Notes: generated by a model from the letters alone, not told the origin. A stretch of 64,000 nucleotides of DNA from an uncultured Collinsella sp. (GCA_958412345.1 CATYSO010000006.1:57149-121148); one strand, 5' to 3'; positions 6,744 through 15,466 are shown, counted from the stretch's first letter. A program made the numbers and translations.

Positions 6744-8165
6744 ATGGCTCATAACGACAAACCCGAAAGCGCTAACGAGGCGCAGGATCATTCCCAGCCG
6801 CTCGACGACGGCGGCTTCTTCTCCCTTAACGACGTCATCATGGCAGGCAGGCAACAGCTCACCCGCTCCGAGCATCTCTTGGCTGCCGACACGCGCCGCA
6901 ACGCCCGCAACCTACTCGCGAGCGCCAAGCTGCTCGTACTCGTCGTCATCGTCTCGCTCGCCATGGGCGTTGCCGCTTGGGCGTTTTTGGCCTCGCTGAA
7001 TATCGCGACCGACTATCGCGAGCACCACGCGTGGGTCTACGCCTTGCTTCCCGTTGTGGGCGTTGCCACCGCATGGGTGTACAAAAACCACGGCCTTGCC
7101 GCCAAACGCGGTAACAACCTGGTCATCGACTCCGCTCTGGGCACACGCCTCATCCATATGCGCATGGCCGTTCTCACCTTCGTCTGCTCCACGCTCACGC
7201 ACCTGACAGGCGGCTCGGCCGGACGTGAGGGAGCTGCGGTGCAGATTGGCGGCACCATCGCCAGCAACATCTCGAGGCTCGCCCACCTCAAAAAGCACGA
7301 CCACCACGACCTCATGCTCGCCGGCATCTCGTCGGCATTTGGCGCCGTATTCGGTTCGCCCCTTGCCGGAGCTTTCTTTGGTATGGAGATGTGCTTTATC
7401 GGCAAGATCGACTACACCGCGGGCATCTACTGCCTGGTCGCCTCGTTTACCGGCTACTTCACATCACTCGCTCTGGGTACCGAGTACGAAGCGAATGTCA
7501 TCGCCAGCGTTCCCAACATGACACCACGGACGGTTGTCGTCGTTGTTATCAGCGCCATTATCTTCGGCCTGACGGCACGCCTCTTTGCCTGGTCGGTTCG
7601 AACCGTCAAAAGCCTGTACGGTCGCTTTATCACCAATTACCTCGTCCGCGCACTCATAGGCGCACTCGTGGTTTTGGCCGCCTATGCCCTCCTCGATGCC
7701 TGGGACTATGCCGGCCTGTCCACCTGGCTCTCGGGCGCCGGGTTCGCCGGTAACACGACCCTTGCCGACGCAGCCATCAAGCTCGTCGTGACGGCGCTCA
7801 CCCTGGGCGCGGGCTTCCAAGGCGGCGAGGTCACGCCCCTGTTTGGCATCGGTGCGGCACTCGGTGGCTGGATCGGTTGCCTTACCGGGCTTGACCCCAG
7901 TTTTCTGGCGGCTCTCGGCATGCTCGGCGTGTTCTGCGCCGGCCTCAACGTGCCCATCACCACCTGCATGATGGCCATCGACCTGTTCCACGGCACGGCC
8001 GCCGGGTTCTTTGTCATCGTGGCCTTTATCAGCTATCTCGCCGGCGGCCACCGCGGTGTATATCCCGCGCAGCGCATTGTCTCGCCTAAACGCCGTTCGC
8101 TTATTGTGGACGAGGGCGGTACGGTAGCGGATGCTATCGAGCGCCACAACGACCTGATAGAGTAG
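6744..8165 (+). CDS. ClC-family anion channel/antiporter
   Basis: Membrane protein of 473 aa with about ten hydrophobic segments. It carries the ClC selectivity motif TGGSAGREGAAVQIGG, in which the glutamate of GREG is the gating residue. Further motifs are RGNNLVIDSALG and a late GAGFQGGEVTPLFGIGAALG loop. RGNNL and the GGSAGREG context recall the CLC-F fluoride/proton branch more than classic chloride exchangers. That is recollection, not a tree. The ATG at 6744 follows AAAGAGG by five bases; an in-frame TTG nine codons earlier lacks a ribosome site. The hydrophilic N-terminus (about 60 residues) and the charged C-terminus are cytoplasmic. Confidence 0.85.
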   Translation: MAHNDKPESANEAQDHSQPLDDGGFFSLNDVIMAGRQQLTRSEHLLAADTRRNARNLLASAKLLVLVVIVSLAMGVAAWAFLASLNIATDYREHHAWVYALLPVVGVATAWVYKNHGLAAKRGNNLVIDSALGTRLIHMRMAVLTFVCSTLTHLTGGSAGREGAAVQIGGTIASNISRLAHLKKHDHHDLMLAGISSAFGAVFGSPLAGAFFGMEMCFIGKIDYTAGIYCLVASFTGYFTSLALGTEYEANVIASVPNMTPRTVVVVVISAIIFGLTARLFAWSVRTVKSLYGRFITNYLVRALIGALVVLAAYALLDAWDYAGLSTWLSGAGFAGNTTLADAAIKLVVTALTLGAGFQGGEVTPLFGIGAALGGWIGCLTGLDPSFLAALGMLGVFCAGLNVPITTCMMAIDLFHGTAAGFFVIVAFISYLAGGHRGVYPAQRIVSPKRRSLIVDEGGTVADAIERHNDLIE

Positions 8166-8177
8166 ACGCAGTAATCG

Positions 8178-8224
8178 CAGTGCGGCCACAATCGGGGCAA
8201 TTCGACCTGAGCGCGACCGCACTG
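8178..8224. repeat. Inverted repeat between ClC and lipid kinase genes
   Basis: Perfect 8-base arms CAGTGCGG (8178-8185) and CCGCACTG (8217-8224) with a 31-base loop. No T-tract follows. The hairpin abuts an in-frame ATG at 8227 and supports use of the later ATG at 8251 for the next gene. Confidence 0.45.
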
Positions 8225-8250
8225 TCATGTCACACGCCGGGAGTCGCCCC

Positions 8251-9213
8251 ATGCACGCAACTGATTTTGGTCGCACGCTCATCATCGCCAACCCAGCCGC
8301 CCAGTCGGGTGCGGCACGCGAAGTTGCCGAGCGTCTGCAACGCTTTTTGGACATGACTGCACGTGCATCCCAGTTTGACCTGGTGCTGACCGAGCGTATG
8401 GGACACGCCAAGGAGCTGGCCGCCCAGGCAACGGGCTACCGCACCGTTATCGCACTCGGCGGCGACGGCGTGATTCACGAGGTCGTCAACGGGCTTATGA
8501 CGCAAAAGGAGGATGCCCGCCCCGCCCTTGCCGTCCTGCCCGTGGGCTCCGGCAACGATTTTGCCCAAACGCTCGGTATCGACGATTTCTCCGGCAAGGA
8601 TTTTGGCGCGCTGCTCACCTGCGAGCTGCAACGTCAGGACATCGGGTGCATTCGCTCATGGAACCCTGCGAGCGGCAACGGCGAGGCTACTGTTGAGTAC
8701 TACGACCAGACGCTTTCGGTCGGCCTCGATGCTGCCATCGGCCTTGGCACCACCGAGCTGCGCAAAAAGACCGGCTTGACAGGCGCGCCGCTCTACACCC
8801 TCTCGGGACTTGAGCAGTTTGGCCTGCGCTATCGCAACTACCCCATGACAGTCAGCTTTGACGGCGCGCCCGCCGAGCGCGTGAGGGCGATTATCATGGC
8901 AATTCAGCTGGGCCCCACCTATGGCTCGGGCTATCGCATCTGTCCCGATGCCGATCCCTGCGACGGCATCCTCGACGTCTGCTACGCCTGCGGCCCCGTC
9001 CCACGCGCGGTTGCCCTGCCCATGTTCCTTTCGGCCAAAGACGGCCACCATACCAAACTGCCGCCGATTCGCATGCGCCGCTGCCGCCATGCCGAGCTCA
9101 CCTTTGAGGAGCCCAACTACCCCATCCAGGCCGACGGCGAGCCCATCGTCGCCTCGCGCATCGAAGTCGACATCCTACCCTGCGCCCTCCAAGTCTGGCA
9201 CCCAACCCGCTAA
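8251..9213 (+). CDS. Diacylglycerol/lipid kinase family protein (YegS/DgkB-like)
   Basis: ATP-dependent lipid kinase of the DAGK catalytic family, acting at the inner face of the membrane, probably recycling diacylglycerol. Residues 5-20 hold the start motif RTLIIANPAAQSGAA. The nucleotide-binding motif LGGDGVIHEVVNGL is at 69-82, and LAVLPVGSGNDFAQTLGI follows. The start chosen is ATG 8251 because CGGGAG lies seven bases upstream. The ATG at 8227 has no ribosome site and sits beside a hairpin. Length (320 aa) is normal. Substrate is not determinable from sequence. Confidence 0.85.
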   Translation: MHATDFGRTLIIANPAAQSGAAREVAERLQRFLDMTARASQFDLVLTERMGHAKELAAQATGYRTVIALGGDGVIHEVVNGLMTQKEDARPALAVLPVGSGNDFAQTLGIDDFSGKDFGALLTCELQRQDIGCIRSWNPASGNGEATVEYYDQTLSVGLDAAIGLGTTELRKKTGLTGAPLYTLSGLEQFGLRYRNYPMTVSFDGAPAERVRAIIMAIQLGPTYGSGYRICPDADPCDGILDVCYACGPVPRAVALPMFLSAKDGHHTKLPPIRMRRCRHAELTFEEPNYPIQADGEPIVASRIEVDILPCALQVWHPTR

Positions 9214-9220
9214 CCCCACC

Positions 9221-9291
9221 TAAGTTGCGGTGAAATAGGGACTGTTTATGCAGCTAAAGCCGCAAAACAGTCCCTATTTCACCGCAACTTA
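9221..9291. repeat. Long perfect palindrome, family A copy 1
   Basis: 27-base perfect arms (9221-9247 and 9265-9291) with core AGTTGCGGTGAAATAGGGAC separated by 17 bases. It fills the gap between two convergent genes. No T-run flanks it. A second diverged copy occurs at 29948-30014. Confidence 0.9.
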
Positions 9292-9299
9292 TGGGGAGG

Positions 9300-9680
9300 C
9301 TATTCGTCGCTGCCCGGCTTGCGACGGTTGGCCTTTTTGATGGCGTTGAAGTGCTTGTCATTGAGCCTGCGCTGGCGAGAGCGCAGAGGAACCTTAGTCT
9401 TTACGCGTCGGCGCGGTGGACGCCCGCGACGCTCCAGCTCAGCGCGCAGCTTACGCAGGCAGCTACTACGGTTTTGGAACTGACTGCGGCTCTCGCGCGC
9501 CGTCACGGTAATTCCCGAAGGGATATGTTTCATGCGCACCGCCGAGTCCGTCGTGTTGACGCCTTGTCCGCCCGGACCCGTCGCGCGAAACACCTGCACC
9601 TCGCAATCGCGCGCCAACTCCTCGACCGACATCTTGGCATAGCGCGCATACTCGCGCCATCCCATCTTGTTCTCGTCCAT
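9300..9680 (-). CDS. Peptide chain release factor-like ribosome rescue hydrolase (ArfB/YaeJ type)
   Basis: A 126-aa RF-1-domain protein that would hydrolyse peptidyl-tRNA on stalled ribosomes. It has the catalytic GGQ in RATGPGGQGVNTTDSAVRM (GGQ at 37-39). It lacks the codon-recognition domain of full release factors. It ends in a basic tail rich in Arg and Lys (RGRPPRRRVKTK, RSRQRRL, KKANRRK), as in ArfB, where the tail enters the empty mRNA channel. The ATG at 9678-9680 has AGGGGAGG upstream. Longer in-frame N-termini would read through a terminator hairpin and are rejected. Confidence 0.85.
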   Translation of the reverse strand: MDENKMGWREYARYAKMSVEELARDCEVQVFRATGPGGQGVNTTDSAVRMKHIPSGITVTARESRSQFQNRSSCLRKLRAELERRGRPPRRRVKTKVPLRSRQRRLNDKHFNAIKKANRRKPGSDE

Positions 9681-9700
9681 ATCAACACCTCCCCTCATAC

Positions 9701-9735
9701 AAAAAATGTGACAAAGGGACGGTCCCTTTGTCACA
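9701..9735 (-). terminator. Palindromic terminator of xpt
   Basis: Perfect 14-base stem TGTGACAAAGGGAC / GTCCCTTTGTCACA with a one-base centre, followed on the minus strand by TTTTTT. Lies 29 bases past the xpt stop. Confidence 0.88.
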
Positions 9736-9763
9736 TCGCATACCAATCGCTTGTGTTGCGCGC

Positions 9764-10342
9764 TTAGGCGAAGGTGATCTCGCCGGTCTCGCAGTCCATA
9801 TCGGCGATACGGGCCAGGCTCTCGACGCGGAAGCCGCGCTCGCGGAGCTTATCGCCGCCGCCCTGGAAGCCCTTCTCCACGGCAATGCCAATACCGGACA
9901 CCTCGGCACCCGCAGCCTCGCAGATCTTGATAAGGCCCTCGAGCGCGCAGCCGTTGGCCAAAAAGTCGTCGATAATCAGGACCTTGTCGCCCTCGGACAG
10001 GAAGCGCTTGCCAACGATGACCGGGTACTCCTTCTGCTTGGTAAAGGAGTAGATGGTCGTGGCATACTGCTCGCCGTCGAGGTTGATGGACTGCGCCTTC
10101 TTGGCAAAGACCACCGGCACGCCGCCAAAGTGCTGGGCTGCAATGCAAGCCATGCCAATGCCCGAAGCCTCAATCGTCAGGATCTTGTTGATCTCGACAT
10201 CCTTGAACAGACGGGCCCACTCGGCGCCCATGTGATCGAACAGCTCAACGTCGCACTGGTGGTTGAGGAAGGCATCAACCTTAAGGACGTTACCGGCCTT
10301 TACGATGCCGTCATGGCGAATACGATCCTCAAGCTCCTGCAT
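9764..10342 (-). CDS. xpt: Xanthine phosphoribosyltransferase
   Basis: Purine salvage enzyme converting xanthine and PRPP to XMP in the cytoplasm. The 192-aa protein matches Xpt in length and in the PRPP-binding motif VLIIDDFLANG (121-131). It also has the N-terminal MQELEDRIRHDGIV start and ILTIEASGIGMACIAA. AGAAGGGG precedes the ATG. I looked for a purine riboswitch upstream, as found in Firmicutes, and did not see one. The gene appears monocistronic with its own palindromic terminator. Confidence 0.92.
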   Translation of the reverse strand: MQELEDRIRHDGIVKAGNVLKVDAFLNHQCDVELFDHMGAEWARLFKDVEINKILTIEASGIGMACIAAQHFGGVPVVFAKKAQSINLDGEQYATTIYSFTKQKEYPVIVGKRFLSEGDKVLIIDDFLANGCALEGLIKICEAAGAEVSGIGIAVEKGFQGGGDKLRERGFRVESLARIADMDCETGEITFA

Positions 10343-10502
10343 GGCGCAACCCCTTCTCGCGGCAACGATACCGCGCGATTAATAAACGTTGTTCGATAGT
10401 CTACCACGGACCGACCCCCGCCCGCCCCACAAGCCGTATCGCACCATAAAGCTGCAAGACCAGTAGATAGGCCCGATTCGTGGCAGACAGCCTCCCAACA
10501 CG

Positions 10503-11807
10503 CTAATGCCGGGTGCGCGTCCTCACCAAACGTACCAATGTGAGCGCAAAGCCCACGGTAGCAACGGCCATCAGCACGTAGAATACCAAACGGAAGCCAA
10601 AGAGGAACACGTCCGGACGACCCGCCACATAGCTCGTGACCGTCTTGCCCATCGCCGCGCTCGTCTGTCCATACAGGATGCGCGACGCCGCCGTAATACC
10701 CAGCGCTATGCCCGCATAGCGCGCCAAGCTGCTCAAGCTGCCCGCAAAGCCAAGCGCCTCACGCGGAGCCGAACCCATATACAGCGAATTATTGGGACTC
10801 TGGAAGATCGACGTGCCGCACGACATAAACGCGACGCAGCACACAATCATCAAGATGGAAGAGTGCTCGTCAAGCGTGCTCACCGCAAAGAGACCGCACA
10901 CGTACACGCCCAGGCCAACGGCCGTGGGCGCTTCACAACCAACACGGTCGGACACCGAGCCCGAAAGCGGGCCCACAAAGGCATTCACGACCGGCATCGC
11001 CAAAAACAACAGGCCGGAGATATCGGAGCTAAAGCCGTGGGCATCCTGAAAGTAGAACGGCAGCACAAACTCGGAGGCACCGATACCCACGAACACGATA
11101 AGCATGCAAGCCAGGTTAATCGTGAAAGCCGAGCTCGCAAAGCAGCGACGCGCCGCCTCTGTCAACGGCATAGGGCGTTCGCCAGCCTCCGGCTTCACAT
11201 GCGGCAGCGTATAGAGTCCCACGATAAACGAGATTACGCCAATGGGCAGATTGATAAGGAAGATGCTCTCCCAGGGAAAGCTCGCCACCAGCACGCCGCC
11301 GAGCACGGGGCCGCACATCATGCCAAGAGCCACAAAGGTCGCCAGAATGCCCATGGCACGGCCGCGCTCACGCGCCGGAAACGACTCGGTGATGATGCCC
11401 ATATTGTTGGCCATCGCGGCGGCACAGCCAATGCCCTGCACGAAACGCGCCAAGATAAGCACCTCGAGCGAAGCCGAAAGCCCGCAAAGCAACGAGCCAC
11501 CCGTAAAGACGATTACACCAAGCTGGAACACATTCACCTTGCCGCGCACATCGCCCAAGCGGCCAAACGGCAGCATGGCGACGCACGTCGCGAGCAGATA
11601 CACCGAGCTCACGAGCTGAATGCGGTCGAGACCCACCCCCAGCTCCTTTTGCATCACTGGGAGCGCCACCGTCACGATACTCGCATCCAGACACGCCATA
11701 AAGGTCATGACGAGCACGGTGAACAGAATCGCCCATTTATTCTTACCGTGGGTGTCGCCCTCCAGGGCAAGGTGTTCGCGGCGCAGCTGCTCGGCAGTTT
11801 TCTCCAT
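10503..11807 (-). CDS. MFS drug/solute exporter (DHA2/EmrB-QacA type)
   Basis: Twelve or more membrane helices in 434 aa. The N-terminal motif FMACLDASIVTVALPVMQKELG is typical of the DHA2 proton-coupled multidrug efflux family (motif D1 with Asp in helix 1). GRLGDVRGKVNVFQLG is the loop 2-3 motif A, and GPVLGGVLVASFPWESIFLINLPIGV is motif C. The start at 11805-11807 (MEKTAEQLRRE) follows GAAAGG by six bases; upstream codons read into an unrelated leader. Substrate is unknown. It lies behind the metY terminator and probably has its own promoter. Confidence 0.85.
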   Translation of the reverse strand: MEKTAEQLRREHLALEGDTHGKNKWAILFTVLVMTFMACLDASIVTVALPVMQKELGVGLDRIQLVSSVYLLATCVAMLPFGRLGDVRGKVNVFQLGVIVFTGGSLLCGLSASLEVLILARFVQGIGCAAAMANNMGIITESFPARERGRAMGILATFVALGMMCGPVLGGVLVASFPWESIFLINLPIGVISFIVGLYTLPHVKPEAGERPMPLTEAARRCFASSAFTINLACMLIVFVGIGASEFVLPFYFQDAHGFSSDISGLLFLAMPVVNAFVGPLSGSVSDRVGCEAPTAVGLGVYVCGLFAVSTLDEHSSILMIVCCVAFMSCGTSIFQSPNNSLYMGSAPREALGFAGSLSSLARYAGIALGITAASRILYGQTSAAMGKTVTSYVAGRPDVFLFGFRLVFYVLMAVATVGFALTLVRLVRTRTRH

Positions 11808-11832
11808 GTATATCCTTTCTATCGTGCAACGC

Positions 11833-11878
11833 AAAACGGGACCCCAATCGCCTACAAACGGACACGATCGGGGTCCCG
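11833..11878 (-). terminator. Terminator of metY
   Basis: 14-base arms with one mismatch, core CGGGACCCC / GGGGTCCCG, followed on the minus strand by TTTT. Located 70 bases past the metY stop and just upstream of the MFS gene. Confidence 0.75.
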
Positions 11879-11947
11879 CCTACGGAATCGGAACTATGAG
11901 GACGTCGTCAGCCGAAAAGCCGTCCCACGCCTCGCACGCACGCTAGC

Positions 11948-13231
11948 CTAGCACTGCTCGAGCGCCTGCTCAAGGTCGGCAATCAGATCGGTCGTGTCCT
12001 CGAGGCCGCACGACAGGCGCACCATGTCGGCAGAGATGCCGCAGGCGATGAGCTCCTCATCGTTCATCTGACGGTGCGTGGCGTTAGCAGGATGCAGGCA
12101 ACAGGTGCGGGCATCGGCCACGTGCGTGGCGATCTGGGCGAGTTTAAGGCTCTTCATAAAGGTCTCGGCCGCCGCGCGACCACCGTTAAAGCCAAAGCTC
12201 ACGACGCCGCAGGTACCGTTGGGCATGTACTTCTGAGCCAGGCCATAGTACTTATCGCCCTCCAGGCCCGGATAGCTCACGAAGCGCACCTTGGGATGAC
12301 TCTGCAGGAACTTGGCAACGGCCAGGCCGTTCTCACAATGACGCGGCATACGCACATGCAGACTCTCGAGCGAGCTATTCAGGAAAAACGCCGCCTGCGG
12401 ATTCTGCATGGGGCCAAGGTCGCGCATGAGCTGAGCGGTTGCCTTGGTAATGAAGGCACCCTCGCGACCGAACTTCTCGGCATAGGTCACGCCGTGATAG
12501 CTCTCGTCTGGCGTGGTGAGACCCGGGAACTTGTCTGCATGGGCCATCCAGTCAAACTGGCCGTGGTCGACGATCACGCCGCCCAGGTAGGCAGCATGTC
12601 CATCCATGTATTTGGTGGTGGAGTGCGTAACGATGTCGGCGCCCCACTCAAAGGGACGGCACATCACGGGCGTCGGGAAGGTGTTGTCGACCATCAGCGG
12701 CACGCCATGGTCGTGCGCGGCCTTGGCAAAACGCTCAATGTCGAGCACGGCAAGGGCGGGATTGGCGATGGTCTCGCCAAAGACGAGCTTGGTGTTAGGC
12801 TGGAAGGCGGCCTCCAGCTCCTCATCGGTGCAGTCGGGGGCGACGAACGTACAAGTCACGCCCATGCGGCCCATGGTGTGAGCGAGCAGGTTATACGTAC
12901 CGCCGTAGATAGCAGAGCTCGCGACCACATGATCGCCGGCACCGGCCACGTTAAAGATCGCGAGGAAGTTCGCGGCCATGCCCGAACTCGTGAGCATCGC
13001 AGCGGTGCCGCCCTCCATCTCGCAGATCTTGGCGGCAACCAGATCGCACGTGGGATTCTGCAGACGGCTGTAGAAGTAGCCCGACTCCTCCAGGTCAAAC
13101 AGCTTGCCCATGTGCTCGGACGTGTCGTACTTCCACGTGGTTGACTGGTAGATAGGCACCTGACGCGGCTCTGCATCGCCCGGGCGATAACCGCCCTGAA
13201 CACACGTCGTACCGATGGTCTGCTCGCTCAT
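11948..13231 (-). CDS. metY: O-acetylhomoserine sulfhydrylase-type PLP enzyme
   Basis: Cys/Met metabolism PLP enzyme that makes homocysteine (or methionine) from O-acetylhomoserine and a thiol. At 427 aa it matches the MetY length class rather than the shorter MetB/MetC. The PLP lysine is K207 in STTKYMDGH; YSRLQNPT (55-62) and SSGMAANF (82-89) are the cofactor and substrate loops. ATG at 13229-13231 follows AAGGGAG by six bases; the TTG two codons upstream overlaps that spacing. No SAM riboswitch is visible. Other homologs of this fold (methionine gamma-lyase) cannot be fully excluded. Confidence 0.88.
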   Translation of the reverse strand: MSEQTIGTTCVQGGYRPGDAEPRQVPIYQSTTWKYDTSEHMGKLFDLEESGYFYSRLQNPTCDLVAAKICEMEGGTAAMLTSSGMAANFLAIFNVAGAGDHVVASSAIYGGTYNLLAHTMGRMGVTCTFVAPDCTDEELEAAFQPNTKLVFGETIANPALAVLDIERFAKAAHDHGVPLMVDNTFPTPVMCRPFEWGADIVTHSTTKYMDGHAAYLGGVIVDHGQFDWMAHADKFPGLTTPDESYHGVTYAEKFGREGAFITKATAQLMRDLGPMQNPQAAFFLNSSLESLHVRMPRHCENGLAVAKFLQSHPKVRFVSYPGLEGDKYYGLAQKYMPNGTCGVVSFGFNGGRAAAETFMKSLKLAQIATHVADARTCCLHPANATHRQMNDEELIACGISADMVRLSCGLEDTTDLIADLEQALEQC

Positions 13232-13269
13232 ATCCAACTCCCTTACTTGGGTTTTATTTTATTCGGTTC

Positions 13270-13298
13270 ACGATACCGCTACCCCGCACCCCTCTCAA
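13270..13298 (-). promoter_or_regulatory. Predicted metY promoter
   Basis: Minus-strand -35 TTGAGA (13293-13298) and -10 TATCGT (13270-13275) separated by exactly 17 bases, about 40 bases before the start codon. Confidence 0.5.
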
Positions 13299-13319
13299 CC
13301 CATCCCGCAGATAGGTTAT

Positions 13320-13348
13320 GGGACAAAGTAATCAGGTTTATTTGTCCC
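13320..13348. repeat. Small hairpin upstream of metY and the redox-protein gene
   Basis: Perfect 8-base arms GGGACAAA / TTTGTCCC with a 13-base loop in the divergent intergenic region, upstream of the metY -35. Confidence 0.5.
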
Positions 13349-13464
13349 GAATCTTAAGAAAATGTTCGATGGCATTCGTCGAGCAAATATGCATGCGTGT
13401 CTCGGTGAGCAAACGCGCTGACGAGGGTACTATAGGCGGGTACACCGTGACCAAGGAGAAGCAC

Positions 13465-13911
13465 ATGAAACAGATCGATACCACCCTGCTCGACACCGCC
13501 GCCTGTCAGGCTCAGGCTGCCGAATACCACACTCGAGGCTTTAACTGCGCCCAGGCCGTCGCCTGCACGCTCGCGCCCGCCGTTGGGCTCGACCCCGAGA
13601 CCGCGTTCGCCCTCACCGAGGGCTTCGGCGCCGGCATGGGCGGCATGACCGAGACCTGCGGCGCCATCTCGGGCGCTGTGGCCATCATGGGCTTTGTGAT
13701 GAGCAACGGCATGGAGAACCCCAAGACCAAGGGCCAGACCTACAAGCTGTCGCGCGAGGTTGCCAAGCGCTTTGGCGAGAAGAACACGACGACCATCTGC
13801 GGCACGCTTAAGGGCATCGGATCAGACCATGGCCCGCTCCGCAGCTGCCCCGGCTGCATCGACGATGCCGTCGAGATCGCCTGCGACGTGTTGAAGCAGC
13901 TCGCTGAGTAA
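13465..13911 (+). CDS. C_GCAxxG_C_C family redox-type protein
   Basis: Small cysteine-rich protein of 148 aa. It contains FNCAQAV (26-32), the family core FGAGMGGMTETCGAISGAV (54-72) and later cysteines C112, C128, C131 and C140. The conserved cysteine spacing suggests a metal or disulfide centre and a redox role in anaerobes; no reaction is established. The ATG at 13465 is preceded by AAGGAG six bases upstream. An in-frame extension to 13318 has no ribosome site. It is a single gene divergent from metY and convergent with the YigZ-type gene. Confidence 0.85.
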   Translation: MKQIDTTLLDTAACQAQAAEYHTRGFNCAQAVACTLAPAVGLDPETAFALTEGFGAGMGGMTETCGAISGAVAIMGFVMSNGMENPKTKGQTYKLSREVAKRFGEKNTTTICGTLKGIGSDHGPLRSCPGCIDDAVEIACDVLKQLAE

Positions 13912-13923
13912 ACGAAGGCAACA

Positions 13924-13962
13924 AAAAACGACGGCCGGCGCGCCTGGGATATCCCATGGCAC
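13924..13962 (-). terminator. Strong terminator of the YigZ-type gene
   Basis: Perfect 11-base stem GACGGCCGGCG / CGCCGGCCGTC with TTTTTT on its minus-strand side. It starts 15 bases past the stop at 13977 and also stands between two convergent genes. Confidence 0.85.
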
Positions 13963-13976
13963 GCCGGCCGTCGCCG

Positions 13977-14612
13977 TTAAAACTCGGCAAATTCGGAGGC
14001 GCCGACCTCAATATCCTCGCGGCCAGCCATAAGCTCGCGCATCTTAGTGCAAAACGGCTCCTGCTCCCCCGCCTTAAACACCAAGTGAAGTGTCACGGCG
14101 TCCTCGTAGTCAGTGTCCGAAACCTTGGCGCCCGAGTCCTGCGCCAGACGAAGCACCTGCTCATACTGCGGATAAGCCACATGCACGTCAACGGGCACGA
14201 CGCTCGTCATCTCAACGATCTGCCCGGCTTCCTGCGCCGCTGCAACCGCCGCCTGCGTCGCCGCTGTATAGGCACGCACCAGACCGCCCGGCCCCAGCAG
14301 CGTGCCGCCAAAATAGCGCGTCACCACACAGCAAACATTTTTGAGCCCCGCACCGCGAAGCACCTCGAGCGTCGGCATGCCGCTTGTACGGCTCGGTTCA
14401 CCGTCATCGCTCTGGCGCTCGCGCCCATCGACCAAAATCCACGCAGGAACATTATGACGAGCATCGTAATGGCGCTTGCGAACCATCTCGATAAAGGCAT
14501 TTGCCTCGTCCTCGGACTCAATATGGACCAGCTGGGCAATAAACCGACTCTTGCGGTCGACAAACTCGCCCATAGCCTCAACATTCGATTGCAAAGTAAA
14601 ATAGCTGTCCAA
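13977..14612 (-). CDS. YigZ/IMPACT family protein
   Basis: UPF0029 family protein of 211 aa. The N-terminal IMPACT fold includes VDRKSRFIAQLVHIESEDEA, HNVPAWIL, DDGEPSRTSGMPTLEVL and VTRYFGGTLLGPGGLVRAY, the family hallmark. A C-terminal ferredoxin-like domain follows. The E. coli relative YigZ has been linked to translation control, but its biochemistry is not settled. The start is a TTG: GAGGGG sits five bases before the TTG at 14610-14612 and only two before the neighbouring TTG at 14615. Confidence 0.87.
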   Translation of the reverse strand: MDSYFTLQSNVEAMGEFVDRKSRFIAQLVHIESEDEANAFIEMVRKRHYDARHNVPAWILVDGRERQSDDGEPSRTSGMPTLEVLRGAGLKNVCCVVTRYFGGTLLGPGGLVRAYTAATQAAVAAAQEAGQIVEMTSVVPVDVHVAYPQYEQVLRLAQDSGAKVSDTDYEDAVTLHLVFKAGEQEPFCTKMRELMAGREDIEVGASEFAEF

Positions 14613-14727
14613 CAAAGCCCCTCAAACACAAGCAAAGCAACAAACAGCCTCAATAATACGGCAAAGGCCGTTTCGGTTGACCACCCAAATAGAACGGAAA
14701 CGCCGAAGATCAGGCAAAAACAGCGAG

Positions 14728-14823
14728 ACGGCGTCAGCTGAGTCGATTTGGCCCGAAAGAGGAGGGAGCACGCCTTATGGCGGCGACCGACGAATGAGCG
14801 CCAAATCGGCCAGCTGACGCCGT
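14728..14823. repeat. Inverted repeat element, family C
   Basis: Near-identical 24/25-base arms at 14728-14752 and 14800-14823. Shared segments are ACGGCGTCAGCT and CGATTTGGC, with a 47-base loop. It sits just past the 3' end of rnpB. No T-tract is present. Confidence 0.8.
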
Positions 14824-14841
14824 CGCAGCGTCGACAAGAAA

Positions 14842-15203
14842 GCTGAGTGGGCCGATAAGCCGGGTTCTGTCGTGAACGGTCATTTATCTTGTCTGCACGT
14901 TACCGTGCAGCTCCACGCACGCTACCCGAACGCGGACCGGGCCGGCCCATAGCGTTCCTATTCGCGCTTGCTCCGGATGGGGCTTGCCAAGCCGCCGTGT
15001 TGCCACGACGCTGGTGGTCTCTTACACCACCGTTTCAGCTTTTCCCTTTACGCCTTGCGGCGCAGGTGGGAGTCTTCTTTTCTGCGGCGCTTTCCGTCGG
15101 ATCACTCCGCCCGGCCGTTAGCCGGCATCCCGCCCTCTGGAGCCCGGACTTTCCTCACGCGTGCCGCAAGCAGCACATCGCGCGACCGTCTGGCCCACTC
15201 AGC
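14842..15203 (-). ncRNA. rnpB: RNase P RNA (bacterial class A)
   Basis: Catalytic RNA that matures tRNA 5' ends. On the minus strand the 5' and 3' ends pair as helix P1 (GCTGAGTGGGCC with GGCCCACTCAGC). The universally conserved 5' core GAGGAAAGTCCGGGCTCC is present near 15140. The 3' core ACAGAACCCGGCTTATC lies near 14855-14871, just inside P1. About 362 nt is the normal size. The GC-rich body includes the P3/P12-like stems. The exact mature ends are set from P1 and may differ by a few bases. Confidence 0.96.
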
Positions 15204-15211
15204 AGTGAAAG

Positions 15212-15220
15212 AGTGTAGCA
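15212..15220 (-). promoter_or_regulatory. rnpB extended -10 promoter
   Basis: Minus-strand TGCTACACT: -10 TACACT with an extended TGn, about nine bases before the RNase P RNA 5' end. No good -35 at 17 bases is seen, consistent with an extended -10 promoter. Confidence 0.55.
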
Positions 15221-15466
15221 CACCGGCACCTCAAGCGATGACACGACGGGCGAGCTCGACACGATAAACCAAGAACCGCCCATGCGTTACAATAGTCCCG
15301 TCGATGGGCAACGTCGTCAGTCGAGACGCGACCGCGCTCCGCACCCCTCCGTCTACTCGGTGCGTTCCCGCCTCCTCCCCGAGGCGGGATGTCGGCTTTT
15401 TTCATGCCGCGACAACTCAATAGCTAACGTGCGGCCCAGGCGGCAAGCTGCCGTCTCGCTCGCAAA

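Noticed and set aside
10343..10500. Purine riboswitch upstream of xpt
   Set aside because: Conserved purine aptamer segments are absent.
13232..13320. SAM riboswitch upstream of metY
   Set aside because: The leader is short and lacks the conserved SAM-I helices; only a promoter fits.
15285..15402. Possible small RNA on the plus strand with TACAAT and a GC hairpin before TTTTTT
   Set aside because: No matching -35, and the hairpin (15367-15388) is eight bases from the T-run, so neither end is convincing. No known RNA family fits.
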